A program made the translations under genes and the position numbers. Below are positions 1-14,394 of a DNA stretch of 64,000 bases, piece by piece (position 1 is the first letter of the stretch; every line of letters begins with the position of its first letter). The notes beneath the pieces are model-generated. The model did not search any database and was not told where the DNA came from. It saw only the letters and a program-made list of their open reading frames with translations. Origin of the DNA: Sinohyriopsis cumingii (lineage: Eukaryota; Mollusca; Bivalvia; Unionida; Unionidae); contig CM068831.1 of NCBI GenBank assembly GCA_028554795.2, positions 30,656,659 to 30,720,658 of the forward strand, read 5' to 3'.

Positions 1-1465
1 ATCACTGGAAATCTAGTTCATATGCATATAATAGTACACACTAGGCTGTAGTTTCTTCTTGTAAAGAATGATAAAAAAACGTTCAGGTTTAAAAACATGT
101 TACAATTTAATTATATATTTACATATTTATATTGTATATTTACATAATCATCTACTGTATATGTACGAGGTCAATTTCACAGTAAATGAATTTCTTTAAT
201 GCATTTCTTTCTTCGATTTTCACTTTCGAAATATATATCTGTACATGCTATTATACCTTTTAAACAACCTATGACCCGTTTTTCATGTCATAGATTATTT
301 CTATCAGTTAGAAATCATGTTATACGTGCATACATTTTTAATTATTTTATATACCATATGCCTAAATAAGCAAACATTCCTAAGACATTGACAATTACGA
401 GCATATTGATAACTCCACATATTTAACTTGCAGCCGTCTAAGATTAGCAATACTGAAAGAGATAGGTGCGTATATGAGAGAGAGAGAGAGAGAGAGACTT
501 ACGACGTTTAAGTTCTTAACTATACTCTAGGTGGGCGATACATCATAACTCTCGGATTGAAACGCTATTAAAATTTGATATATTTACATAACCGTCTAAT
601 ACGTATTTATACCATAACATTATGACTTGGATCTTGGGATCCTAATTACATTCCTGCTGGGCCACAAATTACAGCTCTCTAACATGTTCACTAACATGTT
701 CATATGGATATTGAAAATTTCCTATGTAATTTCATTTCATATGTTGGATACAGGGATGCACACCCTCTGTTTGGTATGTAAGTGTGTACCTTACATCAAT
801 TTTTTGTGTAACTAAACCTTTTCCAAACTTTTCATCAAATATTTTTGCATCAAAATATTAGTGTAAGGCCAGATTGACATCAGTGACCGATGAAAAGGAG
901 GATACAAACTTGGATAGAAGGAATAGAAGGAATGGTGTTGGTTTAAAATATATTTCCATGAGATCTGACAAATATAAAAACGTTGGAGAGTATCTGATCA
1001 AGCTTGACTTATTCTGCATGATAATGTTTGAGACGAAACAATTTGGATGGACACAGTGGCAAATCATCAACAGTTATGATAAACAACACAATATCTGTTT
1101 CTTATAGTCAATAATTCAGTTAGAAGTATGTATTAGATTCCAAAAGAAATTGCAAAGCTTACTATATTGTATTGCGACTGAGCGAATGCTTTGTCCTGTT
1201 GTATATGGGTATTATGATCTACAAGAAGATTACACGTATACATGCTTATAGGAGTATAAGTCTTAGGAGTTAGGATAATAGTTGTGGTTTTTTTTTTAAA
1301 TACAAAATGTCCTATAAGGCTTAAAACTTTGGAAATCTTATCATTTTCGTTCTTGAGTTAGTTACTAAAAGCATGTCCAATCCGTATTAGTACTGGTTTG
1401 TGATGACGATCGGATGTATCAAGGGTCATCAAAGTCCAGGTCGTACGAACACAGACAGATTTTAG

Positions 1466-1556
<91 letters not shown>

Positions 1557-1610
1557 GCGTTATTTTCATGTTCACATACACACTCGCACAAATGTTGCTT
1601 TCCATTTCAG
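1..1610. other. AT-rich non-coding DNA with microsatellites
   Basis: No convincing gene is seen. It holds a (GA)n run at about 476-497 and a composite (TA)n(GA)n at 1467-1554. An open plus-strand stretch at about 874-1104 is hydrophilic but has neither a clear splice acceptor nor a recognisable domain. Confidence 0.6.
1467..1554. repeat. Composite (TA)n(GA)n microsatellite
   Basis: About 42 bp of perfect TA dinucleotides passes directly into about 46 bp of perfect GA dinucleotides. The same TA-to-GA order recurs at 8593-8687. Confidence 0.97.
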
Positions 1611-1760
1611 GTGTATTGGGTACACAGACCTGAACTCTCATCAGAATGGCAAGTGGGTTCACTGCAAATGAATGATCACAGGAGGAACATTTTGCCGAAC
1701 AATTACGACAATCGTGAATCACCGAAGGATTTAATTCTGCGGAATTCAGGAACTATATAA
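1611..1760 (+). CDS. Putative terminal coding exon, 49 codons plus stop
   Basis: A polypyrimidine tract and AG acceptor (tccatttcag, ending at 1610) are followed by an uninterrupted 150-base frame ending in TAA. The frame starts in phase 0 if the acceptor is used. The peptide is hydrophilic, with normal composition for a protein (begins VYWVHRPELS, ends LILRNSGTI), unlike the I/F/Y/K-rich chance frames of the AT-rich surroundings. I do not recognise a domain. Earlier exons would lie to the left, mostly outside the window. It is probably the last exon of a host gene; a chance open frame is the alternative. Confidence 0.45.
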   Translation: MYWVHRPELSSEWQVGSLQMNDHRRNILPNNYDNRESPKDLILRNSGTI

Positions 1761-4700
1761 TTCTAACGCCGATATAACAGCATTGACATTTTTTCACTGT
1801 TTGCAATTTTCACAGTTGGTGCTGATACCCTTCTCACTTGTGAGCCACGAATGTCTTTAGGCAGATTGCCATAATTTGCATTTTGAAATATCTTCCACTC
1901 AACAGATCGAACACATGCTTGCCTAAGTCTAAGGATGTGCGTTTATTTTCCTTTCTATTTCACTCGCCATATGTCTTTTATATATTGATGTTTGTGCATA
2001 CTGCATGCCTGTCATTCTTGGTCGTATGGTTATCCCAGGAAAGGGATGGAAAGCGGGGTCGATGTGGGCCGCTGTCCATTTTTGGGGCTGCATAGGCCCC
2101 ATGCAAAGTGGGTGACTTGTATGGTTCCATTGTTATGGCGGTCTCAGCTCCCAAATGGATTGTCTTTTGGTTTGATGGTTAAAAAATTTACATTCAGGTC
2201 TGAATTTCAACTAAGTAGTTTACCAAATACTATAGTAAAGTCATTTTGTAAATAACTTTATGCATGTTATATAACATGAACATAATATTATTTTCAATAC
2301 AATTGTCACTTGTGTGGCCTGCATCAACAAGTCATTTTCTAGCATTATTCATTATGCTTAAACTCTTACCTTCCTCTTTGCTGTCCTCAACTTAAAATAA
2401 TAATAAAAACACCCTATTAATTTGGTAATCTAATTACTCACATATAGTGTACTTAGATTTCTTGTTATCCTCTCATACACACTTCATCACAAAGTAGAAT
2501 ATAAAAAATCGGCCTGGATAGCAACTACATTGAATTGTATCGAGTTGTTTAGTACACAGTACTTTAAAAAATTATCACAGAGGGAAAGAGCTTGCATTTG
2601 TGCACCGTATAAACTTGTGCCAAAAATGACCTTCGGACGTGAAAAATGTATGTTTGAAACTGAAGCTTGGGTCCATAAACTTATATTGCTATGAGGTTCC
2701 ATGAACGTATCAGGTCAGATGAATAATATTCTTATGTAATGTTTTATTATAGCTATCCAAAAATATGGATCTTGTTTACCTGGTATATATTAGTTTTTAC
2801 GGATGTTGATATTAAGTGGGTTGATAGAGCAGCAAATATCTACATAAAACTCTCCCTAAGGCACATAATATTCAGAATGTTTGATCATTTTGCAATTTTA
2901 TAACAGCGGGTGACATGCTCTGTGCCAATTCCTAATGACGTTTACAGGTGAAACTTTATCAACGTCGACAAATATAAACTGTTCCCAAAACTTCAAAACG
3001 TCATTTAATCATAAATAAATAACTTAGGAATATAATTCGTTCCTGAGATGTTCCCTTGCCCTAGAACCTTTGCAATAATTCGGTTTTTCTCAACTATAAC
3101 GGCACTGTCGTCCTCATAATAGCCTAGGATTTACAAGATTTGTATCACTGTGATATTCGTTCTTACTACAACATACATGTACGTGACCACATGGCTGATC
3201 ATCGCATATCTCGTGGGGAATGTTTTACTTTTTAAGAAAACATATCCCACTATATGTGTTTTGTGGAGAGACTAGATGTTTATTAAACAAAAAGGTTATT
3301 ACTGTTAGGACTGTACTATTTAGAGCCAGACTTGCTACTGGAAAATGAATGCAATTAAAAGATGCTTTATGATATTAGCTTGCACTATGTTGCTGCTAGT
3401 ATATGCAGGTTTAAATGGTTTTCCTTCTTCAGGCACATTTTGTTTGATCTAGGAACGAAACCTGTATGGTAATCTTAGTCATTCTCCTGTGTTCATTGAA
3501 AGATAAATATATAAACACATGACATGCTGGTATATAACTTCCCCCCAAAGAAGAATTTATATGATAATTTAAAGGATTTTTTTTTACATTTGTGACCATT
3601 TTTAAGACAAAGCTTACAAAACTATAAAATAAGTTTAACACAGTTACTTACAATGAATCTCAGGTTTGCAGTTGAAACTTCTGACAAAATGTTTATATGA
3701 TAGAAACTGAGTTATGTGTCTCACAAAACAGAGGTGATGAATTTTGCATGCTTTCAATGTGTAGATGTAGCTGCAATAAGAAAGCAATATATAAAAAAGA
3801 AGTATCTAAAACAGGCAAACATGTACAAGTTTAGTGTATTGCTAAATGACACAAATGTTATCGTTCATATTAGATTAAATAATTTATAGAACTGATATTT
3901 AAGTAATCTTGTCCTCATGTACACTCAGAATAGTTAGGTGTGTTTTCGTTTCAATAGTAAATGTGATTGTATATTTTTCTACATGTATAGTTTGTGTAAA
4001 ACCAAAAATACTGAATTTTCAAAACGATTTTTTTATGAGTTCTCAACTTTATACGCAGTAAAACTTTCGGAAATTATAAGTTATGTTTGCTGATTCAGCG
4101 TCTATGTTTTCGTATCTCTACGTTTTCTCTAAACTAAGGAAAAAATCGTCCTTCCTTGTTTGTATGCCCCTTTTTGTATGTTTTTGAATTTCATATATTT
4201 ATACCAATATTTCAAATTTCTATCCTACATCGATGAGCACTACTTAATGAGTAATGTCGTTAAAGTTCTCTCTGTGCCTAGGATTATTAGGTAATACAAT
4301 AAATTAACCATTATTAATAAATTTGTCCTGACTATTATGAGGACGATAATCTGTTATAATTATAGGCACCATGCGTTTGTCTGTTTCTTGGATGTCTGAA
4401 AATTGTTAACAAGGACAGACTTTCTGTCCTCATGTATGTAGGTATCTGATTATCACTGAATAAGGCAAGACATAACTAGGTAATACCTTTGAACCATTCT
4501 GTAGTTGATTTTGTTGACGCGTAGAGCGTTAACTAAAATAGATTGTTTAAAATATTTTTACCTTGAACAATAGTATTTGAGTAATACATGCATCTCGTAG
4601 CAGATCGCTCGCAGCGAGATGCCCATATTTGATGATGTGCACCGTTACTTTACCCTTGGATCTTACACGTTTTTTGTACTTATAGGAAGCATATTGCTAT

Positions 4701-5091
4701 GTACAAGCAGAATGATCGCAGAGTTATTGTCAGGAGGTGTCTAGATTAAACAACTTTCTATAACCCTAGGGGTAAGTAGTAGTTTACTTTAAAAAGTTCA
4801 ATTTGTAACTGTATCCATACTTAAAATACCCCTTATGGATATACTGTTTTATCTATTATTCTTGATATTCAAAATTCTGGTAAATTCTACAGTGTTAGGG
4901 CATGACAAATAGCTGGTTTGATGTCTTTCACTATTGAGGTCTGTAAACTGACGTAGAAATATGATAGTATTGTATATTTTAATGAATTGTTGCAATGATT
5001 AGTGTATTTATATATGTTATGATTTATGGTGTACAAATTTTATCATTAATAACGTTTGGTCAGTATAATACACGTGTGACTTTGGTCTATT
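1761..5091. other. AT-rich intergenic DNA
   Basis: No gene is supported. A GC-richer patch at about 2035-2160 contains a short inverted pair, GGGGC...GCCCC, around 2083-2100. Nothing else stands out. Confidence 0.5.
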
Positions 5092-5980
5092 TTAGCTGAA
5101 GGATCTGGCAGGCAGCATAGGTCTAAAAGGGCTGGCAGTGTGATAGAACAGGGCTGGCAGAAACATCGGGCTGTATATTCTCACGGAATCCAATTCGTAT
5201 CCGAGGTACGTCATGGTTGTTGACGGTGCAAATGTTTTATCCGCAGCCATAGGAACGCCGATGTCGGCACATACAGTCAGGAAGCGATCTAGCTTATGCT
5301 GGCATTGGACACGAGTTGCATCTAGTATAAAAAAGTCGTCCAAAATATGTGTCATGTGTGTAATAGATAACTTTGTGTTCGCTGTCCACTGAAGAGAATT
5401 GCAAAAGGTCTCAAATATCTGGCAAATGGAACTACAACCCATTGGTAAGCATTTGTCAAAATAGTACATATTCCGCCACACAAAACCAAAACAATGATAT
5501 TGCATGGGACGAATAGGAAGAATGCGGAAAGCATTTGATATGTCTGTTTTTGCCATTAAACACCCCCTATCCAGCTGTTTTATAAATGTGATGTGATTGT
5601 TGAGTTGGAATTCCATCGTTTACCGAATCTCCCGGTGGAAAGGAAAGGTGATGAATTAATCTGAAAGACCCAGGAATTTTCTTTGCGACTAGGCCCAGGG
5701 GCGAAATGTGTAAATTGGGAAATGGTTTTGTACGAAAAGGCCCTGCAAAGCGACCCGCTACCAATTCTTTCTGTATCTTTTCTTCAGTAATTTGGGCATT
5801 AGTTTGAGCTGACTTCAGATTATTACATACGTTTGTTTGCAATGTCCCCTTGAAACCCACATCAAAACCCATTTGGAAACCTAAAAGCAGATATTCCTTT
5901 CTGGTAGAATCGAAATCATGGAGCCAATATTGCAAGCGGTCAATTCTGACCGGGGTAGGCAAAGGATCAGTACTAGTTGC
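5092..5980 (-). pseudogene. Reverse transcriptase of DIRS-like element, truncated
   Basis: The first part (to about 5567) carries TPVRIDRLQYWL, then FPNLHISPLGLVAKK and FRLIHHLSFP, the fingers region. After a frameshift near 5600 the palm follows: motif A KTDISNAFRILPI (about 5517-5557), the LPMGCSS turn, and the catalytic motif HILDDF (5331-5351) with both aspartates kept. The frame ends at 5092 after LGYELD, so thumb, RNase H and recombinase are absent. The product would copy element RNA in DIRS-like replication; here it is broken. Confidence 0.8.
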
Positions 5981-7163
5981 CGACAGGTTTCTTGTTGTTC
6001 TGGTTAGTGGTTCGAGGTTGTTCGGATCGTTCGAAACGAAAATGCTGGTTGTTAGGTCGCTGCGGCTGCTGGCTGTATTGTGGAAGTACCTTAAAGGGCT
6101 GATAAATTGGTTTGGGACAGCGATTGAATGGGTGTGTCCCTAAACAACTGAAGTACTTGTGCTGAAAATTGCATGCAAATCCCGATGAACAGCGACCGCT
6201 TTTGTGGTAATTAAAACAAACTCCCTTCGGATACTTTATGTTTGTAATTTGTGAGGGATTGTGTTTTGCGTAGTTGTTATGACCCGACCCTAGAACAGAC
6301 TTCATGCAGAGTTCTGGATGCGTGGTACCCCATTTAGCTTCCCCCTTTGCAACCAATTGTCTAAAGTTTTCATCATAGTACCTCCAGTCTCTCCTCAAGT
6401 TTAAGGACAGTTTCTATGTGGTGGGGAAGAGAGGTACTAACTAGGGGATATTTTTCACATAGGACACTGGTGAACCTGCTCCAAGCAAGAATCCACTGTC
6501 CTATTGTGAGTTGTACGTTCCTAATTTTTGGGACAATGCTAAGTTCAGGACCAGAATTGTGCGTATTTAACTGAAATTTGAAACCCGCATCTTGCGAGTT
6601 ACTCATGAGGGTAGAAAAATCAATGTATGAGCCCGCCCATATGTTTGCCTTAACTTTATCAGGGATTAGAGTGGATGGTGTGATCGTCGAGCTTACAAAC
6701 TGTGACTGTGAATGTCCCCCGGAGGCAGAAACAATTTGGACAACGTTACCTGTATCCACAGCTGTACCTGTTAGTGAAGCCGTGGTTTCCACAATTGAGC
6801 GGGAAACCACGCTGCTGATGTGTTGTCTGTTGCTGCAGAGGGTTGAATTTGAAACTCCGTTTGTGGGCTATTTTCCGTGGACGGCCTGAGCATAGCTACC
6901 AGCTGATCAAATTTGTTATGGATCTCCTGTGTCACTTGGGTGGTGAACCTGTCGGAGACCTCTTGGGTTATAACATTAAGAAGATGGGGATCCATCAAAG
7001 CCCCTCCAGGGTTGGCGTCCGTTGGTGTTGACAATGGTGCCTTCTTTCTGGGCCTCTTCACTGCCTCTTGAATTTTGGACCTTGATGGTCTGGCTCTCTT
7101 CACTGTCATTTGCGACGCCACCGCAGCATCCTTTCTAGGGGGGCATTTTGTAAGGAATACCAC
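5973..7163 (-). pseudogene. Gag-like protein of DIRS-like element, frameshifted
   Basis: Three overlapping frames read as one gag protein. The basic N-terminus (7163-6771) has a nuclear-localisation-like KRPRKKAP. The middle (6810-6373) includes IPDKVKANIWAGSYIDF and TIGQWILAWSRF, of a type recurrent in animal DIRS-like Gag. The C-terminus (6398-5973) carries a C-x8-C-x5-C-x3-H zinc finger (GVCFNYHKSGRC..FACNFQH) and a second Cys pair further on. The frame changes near 6800 and 6380 indicate indels, so no continuous product can be made. The gag stop lies about 11 bases from where the pol frame becomes recognisable, as expected for overlapping gag and pol reading frames. Confidence 0.7.
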
Positions 7164-7529
7164 AACAAGTTAACAATTACCTATATTTCAGTCGTATTGC
7201 TACGAAGCATTCGTTGAAAATGCATAACCCTTATTGTAATATTATAGTGAGATGAGACACGAACTTGGTAGTAGTAAGAGAGAAAATGAAAAAAACGAAC
7301 AAAATTTGAACATTATGAAAATGAATGGTCATTGTTTTGAGGTGCGGAATGCAACATAAAACCAGTAGCAACAGAACTATTACAGGTCAGTGGACCTAAA
7401 CGAACACAGCCCATTAACCTGGAGCGAAGTGGTGGAAGTAGAAAGCATAAGTGACTAATCATGTGTCTAGTAGTAGGGATGCGGGACCAAAATACTTCAA
7501 GCATGAAAATCGTAGCAACGTAAAACGTA

Positions 7530-7965
7530 AGGAACCAACTAGTAAACAAACGTGCCAGTGATACTGAATCCACTGTTAATAATAACAACCAGTGGTACGG
7601 AACCAACTGCTAAACACACATGCCAGTGATACGGAATCAACTGCTAATAATAAAATCCAGCGGTACGGAACCAACTGGTAAATACACAGGCCAGTGATAC
7701 GGAATCAACTGGTAAACAAAAAATTCAGTGCTACGGAACCAACTGGTAAACAAATAGCCAGTGATACGGAATCAACTGGTAATCAAAAAATCCAGTGGTA
7801 CGGAACCAACTGGTAAACAAACAGCCAGTGATACGGAATCAACTGGTAATCATAAATTGCAGTGGTACGGAACCAAATGGAAAACAGAGGGCTAACATAA
7901 AATCAAGTGGTACGGAACAAGCTGGCCAAGAACACAATGCAGTAACACAAGCTAATGGTACGGAA
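7530..7965. repeat. Minisatellite, about 33-bp units in a 67-bp alternating dimer
   Basis: Units alternate between a GGTACGGAACCAACTGGTAA type and a GATACGGAATCAACTGGTAA type, joined by short A-rich linkers. About a dozen units are visible, the most regular between 7568 and 7860, decaying on both sides. The dimer length is not a multiple of three, so no frame persists. The array lies between the gag start and the SGNH-like fragment. Confidence 0.9.
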
Positions 7966-8047
7966 CCAATCGAAAGAAAACAAACACGAGTCGTACGCAA
8001 AACCTGCTCTTAAGCATTCTAACAGTGAACCAAGGACAATAGACTGA

Positions 8048-8560
8048 TCAAGCACTGTTAGCCACATGTGTTGTTGAAATGAATTTATGCAAGAGACAAA
8101 GGGAAGTATATCTACGTATAGCTTTATGGTTCTCTGGTTTAATTTTGCGTACGACAGAAAGATTGAGCCTGATAATTGTGTCGAATATTCTGCCCCCAAC
8201 CTCTGTGCTTATAAAATCTTGAATAGTACAGAATATTAAATGATGGTGCAATCTTTTACAGATGGAATCACCCAGTATCAGAGTGACGTAATGTATTACC
8301 AAAGAAAGGTTAGCAGAATTTGTGCAATGGAAACAATTTAGTAAATTTCTTCCAAACAAGAGAACACGTCCGCACCCCAGAAGGAAATTGGAATAACTGA
8401 CGCCAAAGTCCCTAGCAGAGAGAATCCCTCCGCGCACAGCCGGTGCGAAAGCATTGCGATTGGCTGGGTGGATCACGTGATTAAAAACTTTAAATATATT
8501 GGCTCTTGACAGCTCATTACACGACCAATCTGGCGGGAAATTGTAAACCCATTCACACCT
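8048..8560 (-). pseudogene. SGNH-hydrolase-like fragment, probably retroelement-derived
   Basis: A minus-strand frame of about 170 codons, GC-richer than its surroundings, contains VTLILGDSICKRLHHHL (about 8237-8287), matching block I (GDS) of SGNH hydrolases. It is followed by EVGGRIFDT and LSVVRKIKPE, the spacing that usually leads to the block III GTND motif. Block III is not recognisable, so the domain looks broken. SGNH domains are known in some tyrosine-recombinase retroelements (Ngaro type), and a DIRS-like gag begins 0.9 kb downstream on the same strand, so a mobile-element origin is likely. The frame runs on into the flanking microsatellite, which is not coding. Confidence 0.5.
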
Positions 8561-8591
8561 CCCATAAATGTCCTTACGCGAGCGTAAATCG

Positions 8592-10297
<1,706 letters not shown>

Positions 10298-10442
10298 TTA
10301 TTGCTCATTGTCATTAATCATCCTTTGGGTCGCATGTTTGCAGTTATTGTACCATAGGTCCCAGTCTTCATTTGGATTTGCACTTTTATAAAAATCTCCC
10401 ACGGTCTTATCTTTCACAGATACCTCACGTATCGTCTGCCAC
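10298..10442 (-). CDS. Terminal exon of a host gene, possible permuted papain-fold (LRAT/NlpC-like) protein
   Basis: On the minus strand an acceptor (tttttaacag-like, AG at 10444-10443) is followed by one leftover base and 47 codons, ending in TAA at 10298-10300. The peptide begins WQTIREVSVKDKTVGDF and contains WDLWYNNCKHAT near its end. An Asn-Cys-x-His motif like NCKHAT is typical of the cysteine-bearing segment of LRAT/NlpC-type permuted papain folds. The 1-base start matches the 2-base end of the exon at 19229-19393. Splicing would therefore restore a Thr codon and keep the frame across an 8.8-kb intron. The exon is strongly supported by composition and signals. The family assignment is inference. 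Confidence 0.6.
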
Positions 10443-11041
10443 CTGTTAAAATATATTTGTCAGCAATTACGGAAGATTATGCATTATATTTCTCTACGAA
10501 TATTGGATGAAACTTCTGAGGCTTGAACGTCAATTTAGTTGTTGCAACAAAGAATACCTTGGCCAGAGATAGACAAAATAACTCTAATAACAACAAGGCT
10601 ACCGGCCCTAACTGGCACTCTAAATATTTGCTAAAAGAGCAAGGCCACCCACACCAAAAAGCAACAGGATAAAATGCCAGCTCCTATACCCAAGTTTATT
10701 TTTTTTAAACTGTATAAAATGTGGCACAAAAGTAAATGACGGAGTTCTGATTTAAAAAAACAAAACAAACAACTGACAGTAGCACACCTTGCTTGTCCTG
10801 TAACCCAATTTAACACACCTTATCACATCCACTTATGGCAAATGGATTTAACTAGATAAAGATATATTACACAGACAATTAGCTAGAATACCGGCGATTA
10901 AAGAACTTTGTTAGTTACGTTTAATAATTTAGTAGTTATAATTTAATGTTTTATTTATGTTGTTTTAATGTCAATATTAACACAACAGTGGTATCGAAAC
11001 AGCTACCATTGGATTACGAGTTAGACTCTCAAACAACGGAG

Positions 11042-11250
<209 letters not shown>

Positions 11251-12837
11251 CACTTAATACAACAAAGCAGATCTAATCAGATTTGAAATAACTTGTAATA
11301 ACGTTAATATTGCACCAAAGCGTAATTGGAACTGATTTAAGAAGAAGAACTGAAAATGTTTTGATGGTCCAGTAATCTGTTATCAAAGAACGAAGAGACG
11401 GCTGCTGATATCAGAAGAAATGATATTTATGAACTAGACAGTTGACAGGTGAGATAGAAGATGGAAAAGGCAATACAGTTATGAGTATTATAGCTCTCAA
11501 GCAACAGAAGAAGAGGTAAGATAGACTTATTTCTTGATTACAGATTGCTTCGTTTAAACAAATTAAGGAATGGTGCTTCAAAATTAGATTATAAGGTCAT
11601 ATCTGATTCCTATTTTAGATGATAAATGCAAAACAGAACAACTGCAGATTTCAACATTATATGATATTATATTTCAATACCCAGCAATATAGCTATGAAA
11701 GATAAAACTATAATTACATTATACGAATACAAATTTACAACGATTATCAGATTATTTTATAATCTACGCATAAATAATACTCTACATGCTGAGGTCGTAA
11801 AGAATGCCGCACCAGACGCTAATAGAGAACCTGTGATAATCAGTCACAAGGCAGTCAACGAAGATTGTATGCGGAGACCATGCTATCGAACGGGTTAATA
11901 CAATGGCATTTACAGATATTAAAGAAATATTTTTTTTGGCAAATGTCGAAATTTTGTCATTACACCTACTAATTATACTAGTGCTACACGCTGCTGCTGT
12001 TTCTGTTAACACCTAAGTTAAATAAATGTTCATCAATATTTTTCATGCCTTTGTTAAATTTATCAATGAATTTACTATCGCTGTCGCTATTGTCACACCT
12101 GCTACCCCCACAAAGTAGACTCTTTAAAATCGAAACAATGTATATGAAGATGGAAGAAAACAAATAGGTAAGCTAAAACTAAATTGAATGCCTACATAGG
12201 AACACTTTAATTTCGTTACAAAATAAATGGAACTTTTTGAAAATATCACTAAGAAAGTAATTTCATAAGAGGTGAACTTGTGAGATAAGCTGGAAAGCAT
12301 TAAAAATATTTGCAAAAATCTAAAGCATAAAAACTGGAAGAAAATATATGCTTACTAGTGTGTGAAGATAAAGAATCATTGATGTAGGATTAAGGTGATG
12401 TTAAAATAGGCTACGGCACTTACTACGTGATATCTGACGTCTTTGTTGTTACAGGGTTGTATGTTATGTACGAAAACATAAAATATGCAAAGAACCAGGC
12501 GCTTTGCAGACTAGAAACATAACGTACAAATAGTCAAATAAAGTAAGCCCATTTCCATAAATGCTCTACATTTACACATATATATAGATCAGTTAAAAGT
12601 GGAGTCATTCGTACTTTTAACGACATTTATTTCATAAAATGGCACGCGAAAAATGAAACATACAGCACAATAAACACTAGTTACTGTGCAGCATTAGAAA
12701 TCTAATACAGTAAGTCTCGTTATGCTTGTAAAGACGATATCTACTTTTAGAAGTGATCCTCGAACCAGTATTGGCATAGTTCACCAAATTACTTGAATCC
12801 AAGAATAGTTCGGTTTAGTCAACACATCCTAATTATT

Positions 12838-13090
12838 TTAAGCTGGAAGCACGATATTTCTATGCGAAGCCATGCTTGCACGAGTCCAGTACCAGTGAAT
12901 GTTCTGGTTAATGTGGCGCCCTGTTCCGTATGCTAAATTGTGATATATGCACTTGCTATAATGTTTGCCCTTGACGTAAAGGTTGCATAACGCAACCCAG
13001 CTCTCAGTGTCTAATGGCGCAAATGCTTTAACTGGTCGCCATATTTGTGTCGAACTGAACTGTTTTGGTTTCGCTAGGGCAATGTCAATG
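12838..13090 (-). CDS. Unrecognised open frame, about 83 codons
   Basis: This frame is clearly GC-richer than its flanks, and its composition is that of a real protein: Trp, Cys and His are frequent (LDTESWVALCNLYVKGK, later HWYWTRASMASHRN), and it ends LPA then TAA. A weak acceptor-like sequence lies just upstream on the minus strand. It cannot follow the exon at 19229-19393 in frame through that acceptor. It may be a terminal exon of another transcript, or an old insertion of coding DNA. No family was recognised. Confidence 0.3.
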
Positions 13091-14007
13091 ATATGGACTA
13101 TTTTGAAAAGTGTACTCAAAAGTTTTTACATTTAAATTGTTCATTTGAAAAACATTTGTGCCATCTTTATCCTTGCATGAAGGTGTGGCTGTAGGGTAAC
13201 TTAGAACTTTTTTTTCTGCAAAAACCAATTAGTGTGTTTCTTAATAGAAAAGACGGAATGAACGACGTTGAAAACGATTCAGCCAGAAACGTAAATATAG
13301 ATGGAAAGAAATAAGCCCCGTCGAAATAGTTTTCGATCTTAAATTGAACAATGATTTTGAAGTACTTGCAACAATTTTTGAATTAAATAAATCTAAACTT
13401 TTATCAACGTAAGAAACAAATAGATATATCTTTCTTGACATTTTGCCAAACACTGAAAACTTATTAATTACTTCCTTATATCACAGTCTTCACTTAAAAT
13501 AAATAATAAGTTGTTAACATTAAAGATCCTTTACCTTAGTTTTAAATAAAGAATCGTTACATAATATGTATGGTGTCATAATGCAACGTATCTCTCTTTT
13601 GATCTTATAACGTGTACAAGTTTAATACAACTTCAAATACTTACATGTACTTTAATAATTTATTCTTATCAATGAGATTAAAATTAATGTGATCTATCAA
13701 TGTATACCATCGTTTCTGAATTCCGTATATAATTAGGGGACAATATACTGATAACTTATAGGATACTATTAAAATGTACTGCACATGATTGTGACCATGA
13801 TTCTTTATAGTTTAAGACTTTGTTTAGTACGGTCAATATTTATTAATTCTGTTATTTGCAAGATGCTGCAAATTAATTTCAATGTGTAGCTTTTTAACTG
13901 GTTTTACAAAATGATTATTTCACTAAATGCTTGTGCCATATCTAGCATATAAAAATGTTTATAGAAATCAATAAATTATAAACTTGGTTTCAGAATGTCA
14001 TTGTGTG

Positions 14008-14394
14008 TGCATACTTGGTTAATAATGAAAAGTACAATTTTAGTATAAAAAAAGATCTTTTGAGAGCTTATCTTATCTGCAATTTTAAAACATATAGACA
14101 CAATTCTATTGATTCAATTTTAGTATTTTTACAGACTTAGGAAAAGTCAATAATGAATGTAGCTCCTGATTCATTAGGTGCAGAAGGGACAACATGTGTT
14201 TCATGCACATGTATATCGAATAAAGGCCTCGGATCATGTGGTGTTCTCCACACGGAAGCTTGCACCAAAGATAGTTTTGCATGGAGAAATATAAGTCTGA
14301 TCATCAGCACCCAGAAATGTTAAGTTATTGAATTTTGAATATTATGGTGTTTCCATATGTTTACTATTGGAGTTGAATTAGTATCGAGAGTCCT
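14008..14394 (+). repeat. Dispersed repeat family X, copy 1
   Basis: This segment matches, in reverse complement, 52591-52985. Shared blocks include TTTTGAGAGCTTATC, TGTTTCATGCACATGTAT, GGTGTTCTCCACAC, AGCTTGCACCAA and TTAAGTTATTGAATTTTGAATAT, with scattered substitutions and small indels between. Similarity stops abruptly at about 14394, where the DIRS-like relic begins. It encodes nothing recognisable. Confidence 0.8.

Larger units (their letters stand above)
5092..7163 (-). mobile_element. DIRS-like (tyrosine-recombinase family) retrotransposon fragment
   Basis: Adjacent minus-strand frames give, in transcription order, a gag-like protein with a CCCH zinc finger (7163-5973) and a reverse transcriptase (about 5980-5092). 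The RT motifs (KTDISNAF..LPI, LPMGCSS, HILDDF, LGYELD) are of the type found in DIRS and Ngaro elements rather than LTR or LINE elements. The frames shift at least three times, and the copy stops just after the RT palm. RNase H and tyrosine recombinase are missing, so this is a 3'-truncated, dead copy. No terminal repeats were seen. An SGNH-like fragment and a minisatellite lie just upstream and may belong to the same family. Confidence 0.8.

Noticed and set aside
2035..2160. GC-rich patch with open plus-strand frames
   Set aside because: No splice sites, domain or repeat partner in the window.
7313..7606. 97-codon minus-strand frame upstream of gag
   Set aside because: It overlaps the start of the minisatellite, and its composition matches no gag or host domain; probably chance.
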